Positions 4,902-13,644 of a DNA stretch of 18,522 nucleotides are shown one piece after another. The number at the start of each line of letters is the position of its first letter. Position 1 is the stretch's first letter. The position numbers and the translations under genes are program-made. The notes under the pieces were generated by a model that was given only the letters and a program-made list of their open reading frames with translations, did no database searches and was not told where the DNA came from. Source of the DNA: a bacterium (GTDB lineage Bacteria; UBA9089; JAHJRX01); assembly GCA_030017825.1 (NCBI GenBank), contig JASEGW010000018.1:1-18522 (forward strand). The letters run 5' to 3'.

Positions 4902-6173
4902 CTAATATCTATTATCTAATTTTTCATCCTCTTCAAATATTTTTATCACTCCAAATTCTCCATCATAGCCTGGTTGAGAATTAATTTTACCCTTTCGCAT
5001 ACGACGAATAGCTTCCCCTAAAACAGTCCCCTCTTTACTATCTATTTCTTCTACGGGAATATTCATTAGTATATCCAATTCGGGTCCTAAAGAGCTAAGA
5101 AGAGCTAAATATGTTTTTTGAACACTTTTACTAGAGGACCCTATTCCCTTAATTTCAGCCAATATTTCTCTAAGAGGAACAAGACGATAATAAGGAAAGG
5201 CATTGATTGGTTTCTTTTCCTGGGGTCTGTCGGCTAATTCTTCTACCCTACTCATAACTCCTACGGTCACCTTTTTGCCGCATACTGGACATATTTCTTT
5301 ATAAGAATTTGTTGTTTGAGGGTCAAGTCTTACTTGGCATTTCCTATGACCGTCATAATGATATTTTCCTTTTTCAGGAAAGAATTCTACGGTCCCTAAA
5401 TAAGATTTAGAATTTTCCGTTTGCAATGCCTTAAAAATATCTTGGTAAGAAAGATTGGTATCAAGTAATGTAGCTTCTCGGCCAAGCTTCTCTGGAGAAT
5501 GAGCATCAGAATTGGATACAAGAGTGTATTTGTCCAGCGAAGAAACCCGCCAATTCATAGCTGGATCTGAAGAAAGACCAGTTTCCAAAGCAAATATATG
5601 ATTACTTAGATCTTCAAAGCATTCCTCTATGCAATCAAATCCAGATTTTGATCCTAACAAGGAAAACCAAGGAGTCCAGATGTGAGCAGGTATAAGATAA
5701 GCTTGCGGATTTGACTCTAAAACAATTTCTAAAAGATGACGAGCATCAAGGCCAAGAATAGGTCGCCCATCAGCACTAATGTTTCCTATCTTATCCAAAG
5801 CTTTCTGGATCTTTAAAGCAATCTTCAAATCTGGTGCAGTTACAATATTATGAATCTTTCTCACTCGTTCATTTTTCTTATAAATACAGCTAATTTCGCC
5901 AGTAATTATGAATCGGACCAAACCTGAAGTCTTGGGATATATTTCTGTTTGTATGGCTTGAGCATACCTTGGCTTTAATTTAAAAAGGCCATCTTCAGCT
6001 GGTTCTAGTTTTTCTTTAATCTCTGATAACCATCCTGGATGAGTAAAGTCACCTGTACCTACTACTTGAAGTCCTTTTAATTGAGCCCATTTATAAATAT
6101 TCTCCAAATTTAAACTTTTACTGGTAGCTATAGAGAAATAAGAATGAATATGAAGGTCGGCATTAATTTTCAT
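4902..6173 (-). CDS. EndoQ-like PHP-domain DNA repair endonuclease
   Basis: A 423-residue PHP-domain protein. Metal-binding motifs are DLHIHS (Asp6, His8, His10), GTGDFTH (Asp42), TGEIS (Glu93), PAHIWTPWF (His164) and SNSDAHS (Asp223, His225). A zinc-binding segment follows, with HRKC at 276-279 and CPVCGKKVTVGV at 295-306, then SRVEELADRP and a helical C-terminal region with a GIGSSSKSV turn. This order matches endonuclease Q, known from Thermococcus and some Bacillus, which nicks DNA 5' to deaminated bases such as uracil and hypoxanthine and to abasic sites. Length fits the family. It is the last gene of the long - strand run, 34 bases after folC, with only a weak ribosome binding site. Many bacterial homologues are annotated simply as PHP-domain proteins. 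Activity is inferred from the family. Confidence 0.82.
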   Translation of the reverse strand: MKINADLHIHSYFSIATSKSLNLENIYKWAQLKGLQVVGTGDFTHPGWLSEIKEKLEPAEDGLFKLKPRYAQAIQTEIYPKTSGLVRFIITGEISCIYKKNERVRKIHNIVTAPDLKIALKIQKALDKIGNISADGRPILGLDARHLLEIVLESNPQAYLIPAHIWTPWFSLLGSKSGFDCIEECFEDLSNHIFALETGLSSDPAMNWRVSSLDKYTLVSNSDAHSPEKLGREATLLDTNLSYQDIFKALQTENSKSYLGTVEFFPEKGKYHYDGHRKCQVRLDPQTTNSYKEICPVCGKKVTVGVMSRVEELADRPQEKKPINAFPYYRLVPLREILAEIKGIGSSSKSVQKTYLALLSSLGPELDILMNIPVEEIDSKEGTVLGEAIRRMRKGKINSQPGYDGEFGVIKIFEEDEKLDNRY

Positions 6174-6207
6174 TTATTAAATTAAGTGGACGTAGATTTT
6201 TGCCAAT

Positions 6208-7473
6208 CTAAGCAAGAGCTTCAGCTACCATATAAAGAGAGCCAGTAACACATATCAAGTGGTTTTTAGTAGCTATATCTTTGGCATATTTCAAGGCTTC
6301 TCTAATGTTTTTTATCTCTTTTATTCTATCTCCATTTAAATACTTTAATACTTCCTTTTTAATCTCTTTAGTAGAGAGTGCTCTGTAACAATTAGGTTCA
6401 CATAATATTACCCTAACATTATCTTCTACTTTTTCCAAAAGCTCTCTTACGATTTCTTTTACATCTTTATCTTTTAATATTCCCAAAATAATTATTTTTG
6501 GATTTTTTAAATACCTATCTTCAAGAAACAACCTTAATGAACTAATAGCAGAAGGATTATGGGCACCATCCAGTAAAATGGTAGGGTTTTCAGATAGTAT
6601 CTGGGCTCTGCCATGCCAAATAGCCTTTTTAAACCCTCTTCTAAGTTCTTCCAAAGAAATATTTATCCCTTTTTTTCTTAACAACTCTACTACGCCTACG
6701 ACTAAAGCAGCATTTATAATTTGATGTCTTCCCAATAGTCCTATCTCTAAGTCTTGATATCTAAAATCATCTCCCCATACAGTAAACTTGCTGGAGTTTA
6801 TCTGGTACTTTATATCCCTATTTAAGGCATATAAAAATGAGCTTTTCTCCTTAGCCTTTTCCTCTATTACCGAAAAAGCTTCTTTAGAGGTAGCACCAGT
6901 AACCACTAATGAGTTTTCTTTAATAATGCCTGCTTTCTCATAAGCAATCTCAGCTAAACTATTCCCTAGCCAGTCTTTATGTTCATAATCTATATTAGTT
7001 ATTACGGCAATTTGGGAATTTACAACATTGGTAGCATCTAATCGTCCCCCTAACCCTACTTCTATTATAGCTATATCCACCTCTTCTAAAGCAAAATAAT
7101 GGAAAGCTAAAGTTGTAGCTATCTCAAAATAAGTTAAATTCAAATTTTTGGGCGTATTTTTTCTAATAAAAGTGAGTCCTTTGGCTACTTCTTCTTCTGA
7201 AATAGGATTATTATTTATAGTTATTCTTTCGGTAAAGGAAAGCAAATGGGGTGAAGTGTAGATTCCTGCTTTAAACCCAGCTTCACTTAGAATAGAGTTT
7301 AAGAAAGCTACTGTGGAGCCTTTGCCATTGGTTCCAGCAACATGGATAATCATTTTAAGCTTTTGGTGAGGAGATCCAATTCTTTTCAACAAAGAGCTTA
7401 TATTATCAAGCCCTAATTGAATACCAAAAGTAGCCAAACTATTTATATAATCTTGAGATTTCTGGTAGTCCAT
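6208..7473 (-). CDS. folC: Bifunctional folylpolyglutamate/dihydrofolate synthase
   Basis: FolC adds glutamate to folates and, in the bifunctional form, joins glutamate to dihydropteroate, using ATP in the cytoplasm. The 421-residue length is normal. Motifs in order are HVAGTNGKGS (P-loop, 44-53), YTSPHLLSFTERI with the family TSPH, EVGLGGRLDATN in the Mur-ligase-like centre, VITNIDYEHKDWLG, EKAGIIK, and LLDGAHNPSA in the C-terminal domain. The GTNGKGS and AHNP motifs exclude other Mur ligases. It starts at ATG 7473, 39 bases after accD. The accD-folC order is common in bacteria and implies shared transcription. Whether both activities are present cannot be decided from sequence alone. Confidence 0.93.
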   Translation of the reverse strand: MDYQKSQDYINSLATFGIQLGLDNISSLLKRIGSPHQKLKMIIHVAGTNGKGSTVAFLNSILSEAGFKAGIYTSPHLLSFTERITINNNPISEEEVAKGLTFIRKNTPKNLNLTYFEIATTLAFHYFALEEVDIAIIEVGLGGRLDATNVVNSQIAVITNIDYEHKDWLGNSLAEIAYEKAGIIKENSLVVTGATSKEAFSVIEEKAKEKSSFLYALNRDIKYQINSSKFTVWGDDFRYQDLEIGLLGRHQIINAALVVGVVELLRKKGINISLEELRRGFKKAIWHGRAQILSENPTILLDGAHNPSAISSLRLFLEDRYLKNPKIIILGILKDKDVKEIVRELLEKVEDNVRVILCEPNCYRALSTKEIKKEVLKYLNGDRIKEIKNIREALKYAKDIATKNHLICVTGSLYMVAEALA

Positions 7474-7512
7474 AAAAGAAAATAGACGGGAATATAGAAG
7501 TTTATATCGAAT

Positions 7513-8355
7513 TTAACAAAAAAAGTGCAAAAATCTTCCTAAGACATTTTTTACATTTTTTCGATTTACTACCATATCTATTAATCCATGTTCTAATAAA
7601 AATTCTGATTGTTGAAACTTGTAAGGCAGTTTCTCTTTAATAGTCTGTTCTATAACTCGAGGTCCTGCAAAACCAATTAAAGTTTTAGCTTCAGCAATTA
7701 TTATATCTCCTATTGAAGCGAAGCTAGCTGTTACCCCTCCAGTAGTAGGATGAGTTAATAAAGAAATAAAGAGTAGCTTTGCTTTATTATGTAACTCTAA
7801 AGCAGCTACAGTTTTAGACATTTGAAACAGGGAAATTATTCCCTCTTGCATTCTAGCTCCACCAGAACTTGATACTATAAGAAGGGGTATTTTTAAATCT
7901 GTAGCTTTTTCTATTAACCTGGTAATTTTTTCTCCCATTACCGAACCCATACTACCGCCCATAAAGTTAAAATCTAAAACTGCTATAGCTGTTTTAATCT
8001 TCTCTATATATCCGCATCCAGTGATCACAGCATCGTTTAACTGCGCTTTTTCTTGATTTTCAATAATTCTTTCTTTGTATGGTTTTTTATCTATAAACTT
8101 TAAGAAGTCTATTGGAGCAAGGGACTTATTATCTTCCTCAAAAGTTCCTTCATCTACAGTAATTTCAAGGCGTTCCTTTGCTCTTAGTTGAAAATGATAA
8201 TTACACTTAGGACATACTTTTAAATTATTTTCCCACTCCTTTTTAAATATCAGTTCTCCGCAATCATTACATCTTATCCATAGTCCATCAGGAATTTTTG
8301 CTCTTTTAGCTTGAGGAGTAACAATAGTATATTTAGGCTTTCTAAACCAAACCAT
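7513..8355 (-). CDS. accD: Acetyl-CoA carboxylase carboxyltransferase beta subunit
   Basis: AccD forms the carboxyltransferase half of acetyl-CoA carboxylase with AccA, making malonyl-CoA for fatty acid synthesis. The N-terminal zinc ribbon is complete: CNDC at residues 29-32 and CPKC at 48-51. The crotonase-like core shows FNFMGGSMGSVMGEK, SSSGGARMQEG and PTTGGVTASFASIGD, then GFAGPRVIEQTI near the C-terminus. At 280 residues it has the usual size. The upstream AAAGGTG is a fair ribosome binding site. accA is not adjacent, so the alpha subunit must be encoded elsewhere. A 261-base gap separates it from the PEGA gene, large enough for a separate promoter, although none is clear. Confidence 0.93.
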   Translation of the reverse strand: MVWFRKPKYTIVTPQAKRAKIPDGLWIRCNDCGELIFKKEWENNLKVCPKCNYHFQLRAKERLEITVDEGTFEEDNKSLAPIDFLKFIDKKPYKERIIENQEKAQLNDAVITGCGYIEKIKTAIAVLDFNFMGGSMGSVMGEKITRLIEKATDLKIPLLIVSSSGGARMQEGIISLFQMSKTVAALELHNKAKLLFISLLTHPTTGGVTASFASIGDIIIAEAKTLIGFAGPRVIEQTIKEKLPYKFQQSEFLLEHGLIDMVVNRKNVKNVLGRFLHFFC

Positions 8356-8616
8356 AAAAACACCTTTTACCTAAAGAAAAGAAAGATAATTTTACACAAA
8401 GCACATAAAAACTAAAAAAGAAGAACTTATAATTTTTAAACTTCGCACTAAGGAAATATGTTGTTATATTGAACATTGCTGAATAGTTACTTTATTTTAG
8501 AATAAAATATAGCCTATCAACAACACATCTAAATTCCAATTTCTGACTTATGAAAAATATCTAAGATTAATCTGTGCTCTATAAAATTATTTTAGCAATC
8601 TTTTGGCAATTTTAAT

Positions 8617-10053
8617 CTATTCAATAGTTTTCTCTCTATCTTCTAAGGCAAAATTCAAGAAACTTATCTTGTCCTCTATAATTGTAATACTCTTTGTTTT
8701 TTCCGAACCCTTTTCTTTTACAGCTTTCAAAATGTGTGTTCCTACAGGCATCTTTATATCTCGAAGGGGGGTAACTCCAATAAACTCATCCCCCATATAT
8801 ATTTTTGCCCCAGGAGGAAGCGAGGTTATATAAGCTCTTCCATATTTACTTGCAATCTTAACAAATATATTTTTCTCCTCACCAGCTTTTAGTGTAATGG
8901 TGGAATTCCAAACTATTGTTCCATCATGTTCCACAGTTACCGCATAAGCATTCCCGGGTACTAAATCACTAATTCTTACAGGAGTTGTTCCGTAAGATTT
9001 TTTATCAACAAAAACATTTGCTTCTCTATTACTTGAGTCTACAAAAATACTAGATAAACTTCTTTTTAAAATAATGGATATTCGCTTTTTTTCACCTCTT
9101 TTAACCAATACGCTTTCACTCCAAGTTGGATATCCATCTTTAACGACTCTTATTTTGTGTTTTCCCGCAGTAATGCGCATATTTTCAATAGGTGTTCTTG
9201 ATTTCTGCAGCTCTTCATCAATATATATTTCTGCTTCAGAGGGAGATGAACTTACAGATAAATTTTCAACATCTACCTTTTCAACACCTACCGAAGCTAT
9301 AATTAATTGAGGAGTAAGGGGGTTTTCTGGATATGTTGTTTCATTTACTCCATCTGTAGCTTTTATATAATATTCTACACCAGCAGAACCAATAAAACTA
9401 CCCGGAATAACTGCCCAATAAACATCATCGCCACTATCTATCATTTTTAAACAATTATATGTATATGTTTTTTCATTTTTTTTGCGATAGAATAATTCTA
9501 CTGTTCCCACTTGAAAATTATCTTTAACATTAGTTTCTATTCGTAGATCTTTTCCTATACTTGCTTCTGAAGGAGGATAAGATGTTATTTTTGGAGGTGT
9601 GATATCCTCTAAATCCACTTTTAATTCTAATGTTTTTTTAGACTCTAACTTAATCAAACTATCCCATTGTTTAAAGCCACCTCTAACTACTTTCACATTG
9701 TATTTTTTGACCTTTATTTTAGGTAAGTAAAGAGGGGTTACACCTTTTTCTTCGTCATCTAAATATACCAATCCCCCTGCAGGGCTTGAAATTATAGCCA
9801 ATGAAGTATATCTTTCCATTGTTAACAATTTTGTAATTACACTCCAAATTACAAATAGTACTACTATTGATAATAAAATTAATACAGGCAACCTACTCCA
9901 AACAGAAGGAAGTGGAGGAGGAGTTATAACCTCCAGCAATTGCCCGTCGCTATCTAAAGCTTTTTCTTCCAAATAATCATATTTTCCAAATTCTTCAGTT
10001 TCTTTCAACTCTTCAGATTCTTTATTTTTTTCTTTATCAAATTCTTTGGGCAT
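8617..10053 (-). CDS. Membrane-anchored protein with four PEGA domains
   Basis: The 478-residue protein has an acidic cytoplasmic N-terminus (1-50), one membrane span (about 55-77, VLILLSIVVLFVIW) and a large extracytoplasmic part. PEGA domains lie at about 83-148, 264-330, 334-401 and 405-471. Each shows the pattern of small residues, a strand ending in a D/E turn, TP, and a later strand (for example PPGAKIYMGDEFIGVTPL). Between the first and second is an Ig/fibronectin-like insert (151-255) with DNFQVGTVELFYR and AGVEYYIKATDG. PEGA domains are linked to surface-layer and envelope proteins, and their ligands are mostly unknown. AGGAGG sits ten bases before the ATG. It starts 19 bases after trpA and precedes accD, so it is carried in the trp transcript although it has no evident metabolic role. 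Confidence 0.82.
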   Translation of the reverse strand: MPKEFDKEKNKESEELKETEEFGKYDYLEEKALDSDGQLLEVITPPPLPSVWSRLPVLILLSIVVLFVIWSVITKLLTMERYTSLAIISSPAGGLVYLDDEEKGVTPLYLPKIKVKKYNVKVVRGGFKQWDSLIKLESKKTLELKVDLEDITPPKITSYPPSEASIGKDLRIETNVKDNFQVGTVELFYRKKNEKTYTYNCLKMIDSGDDVYWAVIPGSFIGSAGVEYYIKATDGVNETTYPENPLTPQLIIASVGVEKVDVENLSVSSSPSEAEIYIDEELQKSRTPIENMRITAGKHKIRVVKDGYPTWSESVLVKRGEKKRISIILKRSLSSIFVDSSNREANVFVDKKSYGTTPVRISDLVPGNAYAVTVEHDGTIVWNSTITLKAGEEKNIFVKIASKYGRAYITSLPPGAKIYMGDEFIGVTPLRDIKMPVGTHILKAVKEKGSEKTKSITIIEDKISFLNFALEDREKTIE

Positions 10054-10072
10054 TAAAAGGTATCCTCCTTTT

Positions 10073-10876
10073 TTAAAGATTAACTTTGGTTTCTATTGCT
10101 AAGTCAGAGGTATAATTGCCTAATATATTTAACATGCTTGGATTGCTTTCTTCTTTAAATATAAGATTTATAAGGCAACTGCCCACTATAACACCATCTG
10201 CTATTTTAGATACTTCCATAACTTGTTTTTTGTTAGAGATGCCAAACCCTACACAAATTGGCTTGTTGGTTATCAATCTTATTTGACGAATTAAAAGATT
10301 TATTTCTTTATTTAATTCATTTTTAGCCCCAGTAATTCCGGTAACCGAAACACAATAAATAAATCCACTGCTTTCTTTGGCAACAAGTCTTATCCTTTCG
10401 GATGTACTATTGGGAGCTATCAAAAATATAGTCGCAATATCATGTTCATCAGCTAAGTGCTTAATCTCTCCATATTCTTCAGGAGGCAAGTCTGGTATTA
10501 TAATACCAGATATTTGACAATTAGTCAAATCACTAATAAATCTTCCTATTCCATACCTATAAATAGGATTATAATAAGACATTAAAACCAAAGGAATGTT
10601 AACTACATTCTTTAATTTTTCAGCCAATTCAAATACTTTTATTAAATTAGTCCCACTTTCTAAAGCTTTTTGTGATGATTTTTGTATTGTTGGTCCATCA
10701 GCTAAGGGGTCTGAAAATGGAACTCCCAATTCAATAATATCTGCCCCACTTTCTACTAACTTTAATACTATATCATAAGTTAAATTCAGATCTGGAAAAC
10801 CAACAGTAATATATGGTATAAATGCCCTTTTTTTAATACTTTTTAATTTCTCAAATTTTTCTGTTATTCTGTTCAT
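10073..10876 (-). CDS. trpA: Tryptophan synthase alpha subunit
   Basis: TrpA cleaves indole-3-glycerol phosphate to indole and glyceraldehyde 3-phosphate and passes indole to TrpB. Motifs include PYITVGFPD, the catalytic Glu in ADIIELGVPFSDPLADGP with the second catalytic Asp, PIYRYGIGRF, the loop GIIIPDLPPEEYG, SVTGITGAKN, PICVGFGIS and ADGVIVGSCL for phosphate binding. I choose ATG 10876 (MNRITEKFEKLK), which matches the usual N-terminus and gives 267 residues. An upstream GTG at 10900 would add eight atypical residues. Neither start has a clear Shine-Dalgarno sequence. It lies downstream of trpB across an unusually wide gap holding a possible hairpin, and 19 bases before the PEGA gene. Confidence 0.92.
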   Translation of the reverse strand: MNRITEKFEKLKSIKKRAFIPYITVGFPDLNLTYDIVLKLVESGADIIELGVPFSDPLADGPTIQKSSQKALESGTNLIKVFELAEKLKNVVNIPLVLMSYYNPIYRYGIGRFISDLTNCQISGIIIPDLPPEEYGEIKHLADEHDIATIFLIAPNSTSERIRLVAKESSGFIYCVSVTGITGAKNELNKEINLLIRQIRLITNKPICVGFGISNKKQVMEVSKIADGVIVGSCLINLIFKEESNPSMLNILGNYTSDLAIETKVNL

Positions 10877-10946
10877 ATTGTTAATTAACTGAAATATCAC
10901 GGAACTTTAACACAGCTTAAACTTGGCATAAACCTAAATTAAAAGA

Positions 10947-10986
10947 AAGTATTTACTTCCTATTGATACCTACCAGATGAATACTT
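10947..10986 (-). promoter_or_regulatory. Possible hairpin between trpB and trpA
   Basis: On the - strand aagtatt (10986-10980) can pair with aatactt (10953-10947), and CTTTTAATTT follows the stem. With a seven-base AT-rich stem and a 26-base loop this is weak; it could reduce read-through or protect transcript ends. Confidence 0.2.
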
Positions 10987-10995
10987 ACATTTATT

Positions 10996-12195
10996 CTATA
11001 AATTCAATATTTCAGAAACACTCTCTACATCCTTATCTCCACGACCTGATAAATTAATAATAATGATTTCATTGTTGTGTAAACATTTAGCAAGTTTTGC
11101 TGTATATATAATGGCATGAGCACTTTCTAGGGCAGGAATAATGCCTTCTGTTTCAGAAAGCAATCTAAAACCTTCTAAGGCTTCATCATCGGTTACAGCT
11201 ACATATTCTGCTCTTTTAATATCTTTATAATAACTATGTTCAGGTCCTACTCCAGGGTAATCAAGACCAGCAGATATTGAATGAGTTGGTGTTATTTGAC
11301 CATCATCATCTTGCAATAAATAGGATTTACTTCCATGAAGAATACCTATGTTTCCAGAAAGCAAAGTAGCAGCATGTTTGTTACTATTTAGTCCTAAACC
11401 AGCAGCTTCCACTCCAATAAATTTTACCTTATCCTGAAAAAAAGGATGAAATAACCCTATAGAATTACTACCACCTCCCACACAAGCAATTAGATAATTA
11501 GGCAATTTTTTTTCTAACTCTAGTATTTGAGCTCTTGATTCTACCCCTATAATAGATTGAAAATCTCTTACTATCATAGGATAGGGATGAGGCCCTACTA
11601 CAGATCCAATTACATAATGAGTGTCTTCAACATTAGTTACCCAATCCCTAATAGCTTCATTTATGGCATCTTTTAGCGTTTTACTTCCTGAATTTACAGG
11701 AATTACTTTTGCTCCTAAAAGCTTCATGCGAAAAACATTAAGAGCTTGTCTTTTTATATCTTCGCTACCCATATAAACATCGCAAGTCAATCCAAACATA
11801 GCAGCAGCTGTAGCCGTAGCAACCCCATGTTGTCCTGCTCCAGTTTCTGCAATAACTCTCTGTTTTCCAATTCTTTTAGCTAAAAGGATTTGTCCTATGG
11901 TATTATTTATCTTATGAGCACCGGTATGACAAAGATCTTCCCGCTTTAAATATACCTTTACCTTCCCTATTTTTCTACTTAATCTTTCTGCATAATACAA
12001 AGGAGTGGGTCTTCCAACATATTGAGAAAGATAATGATTTAATTCATTTCTATAATCTGTATCTTCTTTAGCCTCTTGATATGCCTGGTTCAACTGTTCT
12101 AAAGCAGGCATTAATAATTCAGGAACATATTTTCCGCCAAAGTAATTATCTTTATCTATTCGAAAATAACCTTCTTTATTCGGTAGCTCCACCAA
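10996..12195 (-). CDS. trpB: Tryptophan synthase beta subunit
   Basis: TrpB condenses indole with serine using pyridoxal phosphate, in complex with TrpA. The protein (398 or 399 residues) belongs to the standard TrpB1 class. It has FGGKYVPELLMPAL at the N-terminus, YLKREDLCHTGAHKINN with the PLP lysine in HKINN, AETGAGQHGVATA for substrate carboxylate binding, CVGGGSNSIG for the PLP phosphate, the SAGLDYPGVGPEHSY stretch, and a closing NLSGRGDKD. TTG 12195 and GTG 12192 are adjacent possible starts. GAGG lies about five bases before the GTG, which is the better spacing, so translation may begin one residue in. It follows trpF after 47 bases. Confidence 0.94.
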   Translation of the reverse strand: MVELPNKEGYFRIDKDNYFGGKYVPELLMPALEQLNQAYQEAKEDTDYRNELNHYLSQYVGRPTPLYYAERLSRKIGKVKVYLKREDLCHTGAHKINNTIGQILLAKRIGKQRVIAETGAGQHGVATATAAAMFGLTCDVYMGSEDIKRQALNVFRMKLLGAKVIPVNSGSKTLKDAINEAIRDWVTNVEDTHYVIGSVVGPHPYPMIVRDFQSIIGVESRAQILELEKKLPNYLIACVGGGSNSIGLFHPFFQDKVKFIGVEAAGLGLNSNKHAATLLSGNIGILHGSKSYLLQDDDGQITPTHSISAGLDYPGVGPEHSYYKDIKRAEYVAVTDDEALEGFRLLSETEGIIPALESAHAIIYTAKLAKCLHNNEIIIINLSGRGDKDVESVSEILNL

Positions 12196-12242
12196 AACCT
12201 CAATTATAAAATTCTAACTCTTAATTTCCCAATCTTTCAACA

Positions 12243-12860
12243 CTAAAGCTCTATTAATTTAATTTTTTTGATAAAATTTCTTAGCTTCTCTTTATCTTTT
12301 TTTCCAGGATACTCCTCTACCCCACTACAAATATCTACTGCATAAGGTTGAAGTAAATTAATACAGCGAGCTATATTATCAGAATTTAATCCTCCGCTAA
12401 TAATTATAGGTCTTTTAAAAGAAGCTCTTTTTAAAACATTCCAGTCAAAACAGATGCCTGTTCCTCCATGTGTCCCCATTTTAAAAGTATCAAATAAATA
12501 TGCTGATACTTGAAAATTGTTAACATCCTCCAAAGAAAATTTACTTTTTATAGAAAAACTTTTTATAGTTTTATATTCAATGAATTCTTGGCAATAGTTT
12601 GTAGTTTCTTGTCCGTGAAATTGCAAGATATCTAGCTTGCAATACTTGGCTATTTTTTTTACTGTTTCTTTTTCTTCGTTGACAAAAACCCCTACAAGAG
12701 TAATAAAAGGAGGTAATTCTCTAGCTATTTCTTTTACTGTTTCTTTGTTAACCCTTCTTTTACTCTCAGCAAAAATAAACCCTAAAGCATCTATACCTAG
12801 TTCAACACATTCTAAAGCGTCCTTAATATTGGTAATTCCGCACACTTTTATCTTAACCAT
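12243..12860 (-). CDS. trpF: Phosphoribosylanthranilate isomerase
   Basis: TrpF isomerises phosphoribosylanthranilate to its carboxyphenylamino-deoxyribulose form, the third step of tryptophan synthesis. The 205-residue (beta/alpha)8 barrel is of normal size. It starts KIKVCGITN with the catalytic Cys7 and shows GFIFAESKRRV, LVGVFVNE, LDILQFHGQE, the catalytic Asp in YLFDTFKMGTHGGTG, IISGGLNSDNI, and VDICSGVEEYPGKKD for phosphate binding. It overlaps the trpC stop by one base (TAATG), consistent with coupled translation. It is encoded as a separate protein, not fused to TrpC as in enterobacteria. Confidence 0.94.
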   Translation of the reverse strand: MVKIKVCGITNIKDALECVELGIDALGFIFAESKRRVNKETVKEIARELPPFITLVGVFVNEEKETVKKIAKYCKLDILQFHGQETTNYCQEFIEYKTIKSFSIKSKFSLEDVNNFQVSAYLFDTFKMGTHGGTGICFDWNVLKRASFKRPIIISGGLNSDNIARCINLLQPYAVDICSGVEEYPGKKDKEKLRNFIKKIKLIEL

Positions 12861-13642
12861 TAAGTTGCTAGTAGTTCTTTTATTTTTTCTATTGGGTTTT
12901 CGCTTCTAACTAAAGATTCTCCAATAAGAACCGCATCAATTCCTTTTTCTTCTAAAAGAATAATATCTTCTCGACAGTTTATGCCACTTTCACTAACTAC
13001 AATTTTATCTTTTGGGATTTCAAACTTTAATCTAAGAGTTATGTTTTTATCTACTACAAAAGTATGTAGGTTTCTGTTATTTATTCCAATAATATCGGCC
13101 CCTACATCCAAAACTTTCCACAACTCATCTTCATTGTGAATTTCCATCAAACAAGAAAGGCTTAGTTCTTTACTAAATAAAAATAATTCTTTAAGTTTTT
13201 CCTTGGATAATATGGAGGCAATTAATAATACAGCATCAGCTCCATAAAGAGCAGCTTCTACTAATTGATATTTATCGATAATAAAGTCCTTACATAAAAT
13301 AGGAAGATTAACTATTTCTTTGATTTTTAATATATTATGCAAATCTCCTTTAAAATATTCTTTTTCAGTAACTATAGATATAGCTGCTGCTCCTCCTTTC
13401 TCATACTGTTTTGCTATCTCCACAACACATAAATCTTCTTTTATCATTCCCAAAGAAGGAGAAGCTTTTTTTATTTCAGCAATAATTCTTATTTTTTTGT
13501 CTTCTTTATCGAAAATTGCTTCTTTAAAATTTCGTATTGGTAGTCGCTCATTAAGCTTTTTTAGTAGTTTATCTAAAGATACTCTTTGATTCTTATGAAT
13601 GATTTCTTGCTGTTTGTGGGAAACTATCTTATCTAAAAACAA
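12860..13642 (-). CDS. trpC: Indole-3-glycerol phosphate synthase
   Basis: TrpC closes the indole ring to give indole-3-glycerol phosphate. The 260-residue barrel has the usual FLDKIVSHKQQEI start, IRIIAEIKKASPSLGMI with a catalytic lysine, ILCKDFIIDKYQL with the second lysine, SCLMEIHNEDEL, IIGINNRNLHTF, VVSESGI and AVLIGESLV. The start is TTG at 13642-13640, two bases after the trpD stop. No in-frame ATG or GTG fits the conserved N-terminus, so I accept the TTG. Its stop shares one base with the trpF start. The near-zero spacing on both sides points to tightly coupled expression in the trp run. Confidence 0.94.
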   Translation of the reverse strand: MFLDKIVSHKQQEIIHKNQRVSLDKLLKKLNERLPIRNFKEAIFDKEDKKIRIIAEIKKASPSLGMIKEDLCVVEIAKQYEKGGAAAISIVTEKEYFKGDLHNILKIKEIVNLPILCKDFIIDKYQLVEAALYGADAVLLIASILSKEKLKELFLFSKELSLSCLMEIHNEDELWKVLDVGADIIGINNRNLHTFVVDKNITLRLKFEIPKDKIVVSESGINCREDIILLEEKGIDAVLIGESLVRSENPIEKIKELLAT

Positions 13643-13644
13643 AT

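Noticed and set aside
8356..8616. accD-PEGA gap: 7-bp hairpin at 8493-8509 as a terminator
   Set aside because: The stem is all A and T and no T-run follows on the - strand; I see no convincing promoter or RNA in this gap.
8603..8833. 76-codon + strand frame opposite the PEGA gene; similar frames at 9074-9310, 10596-10778, 12637-12909, 13320-13589 and 14240-14557
   Set aside because: All are antisense to well-supported genes and show no recognisable domain.
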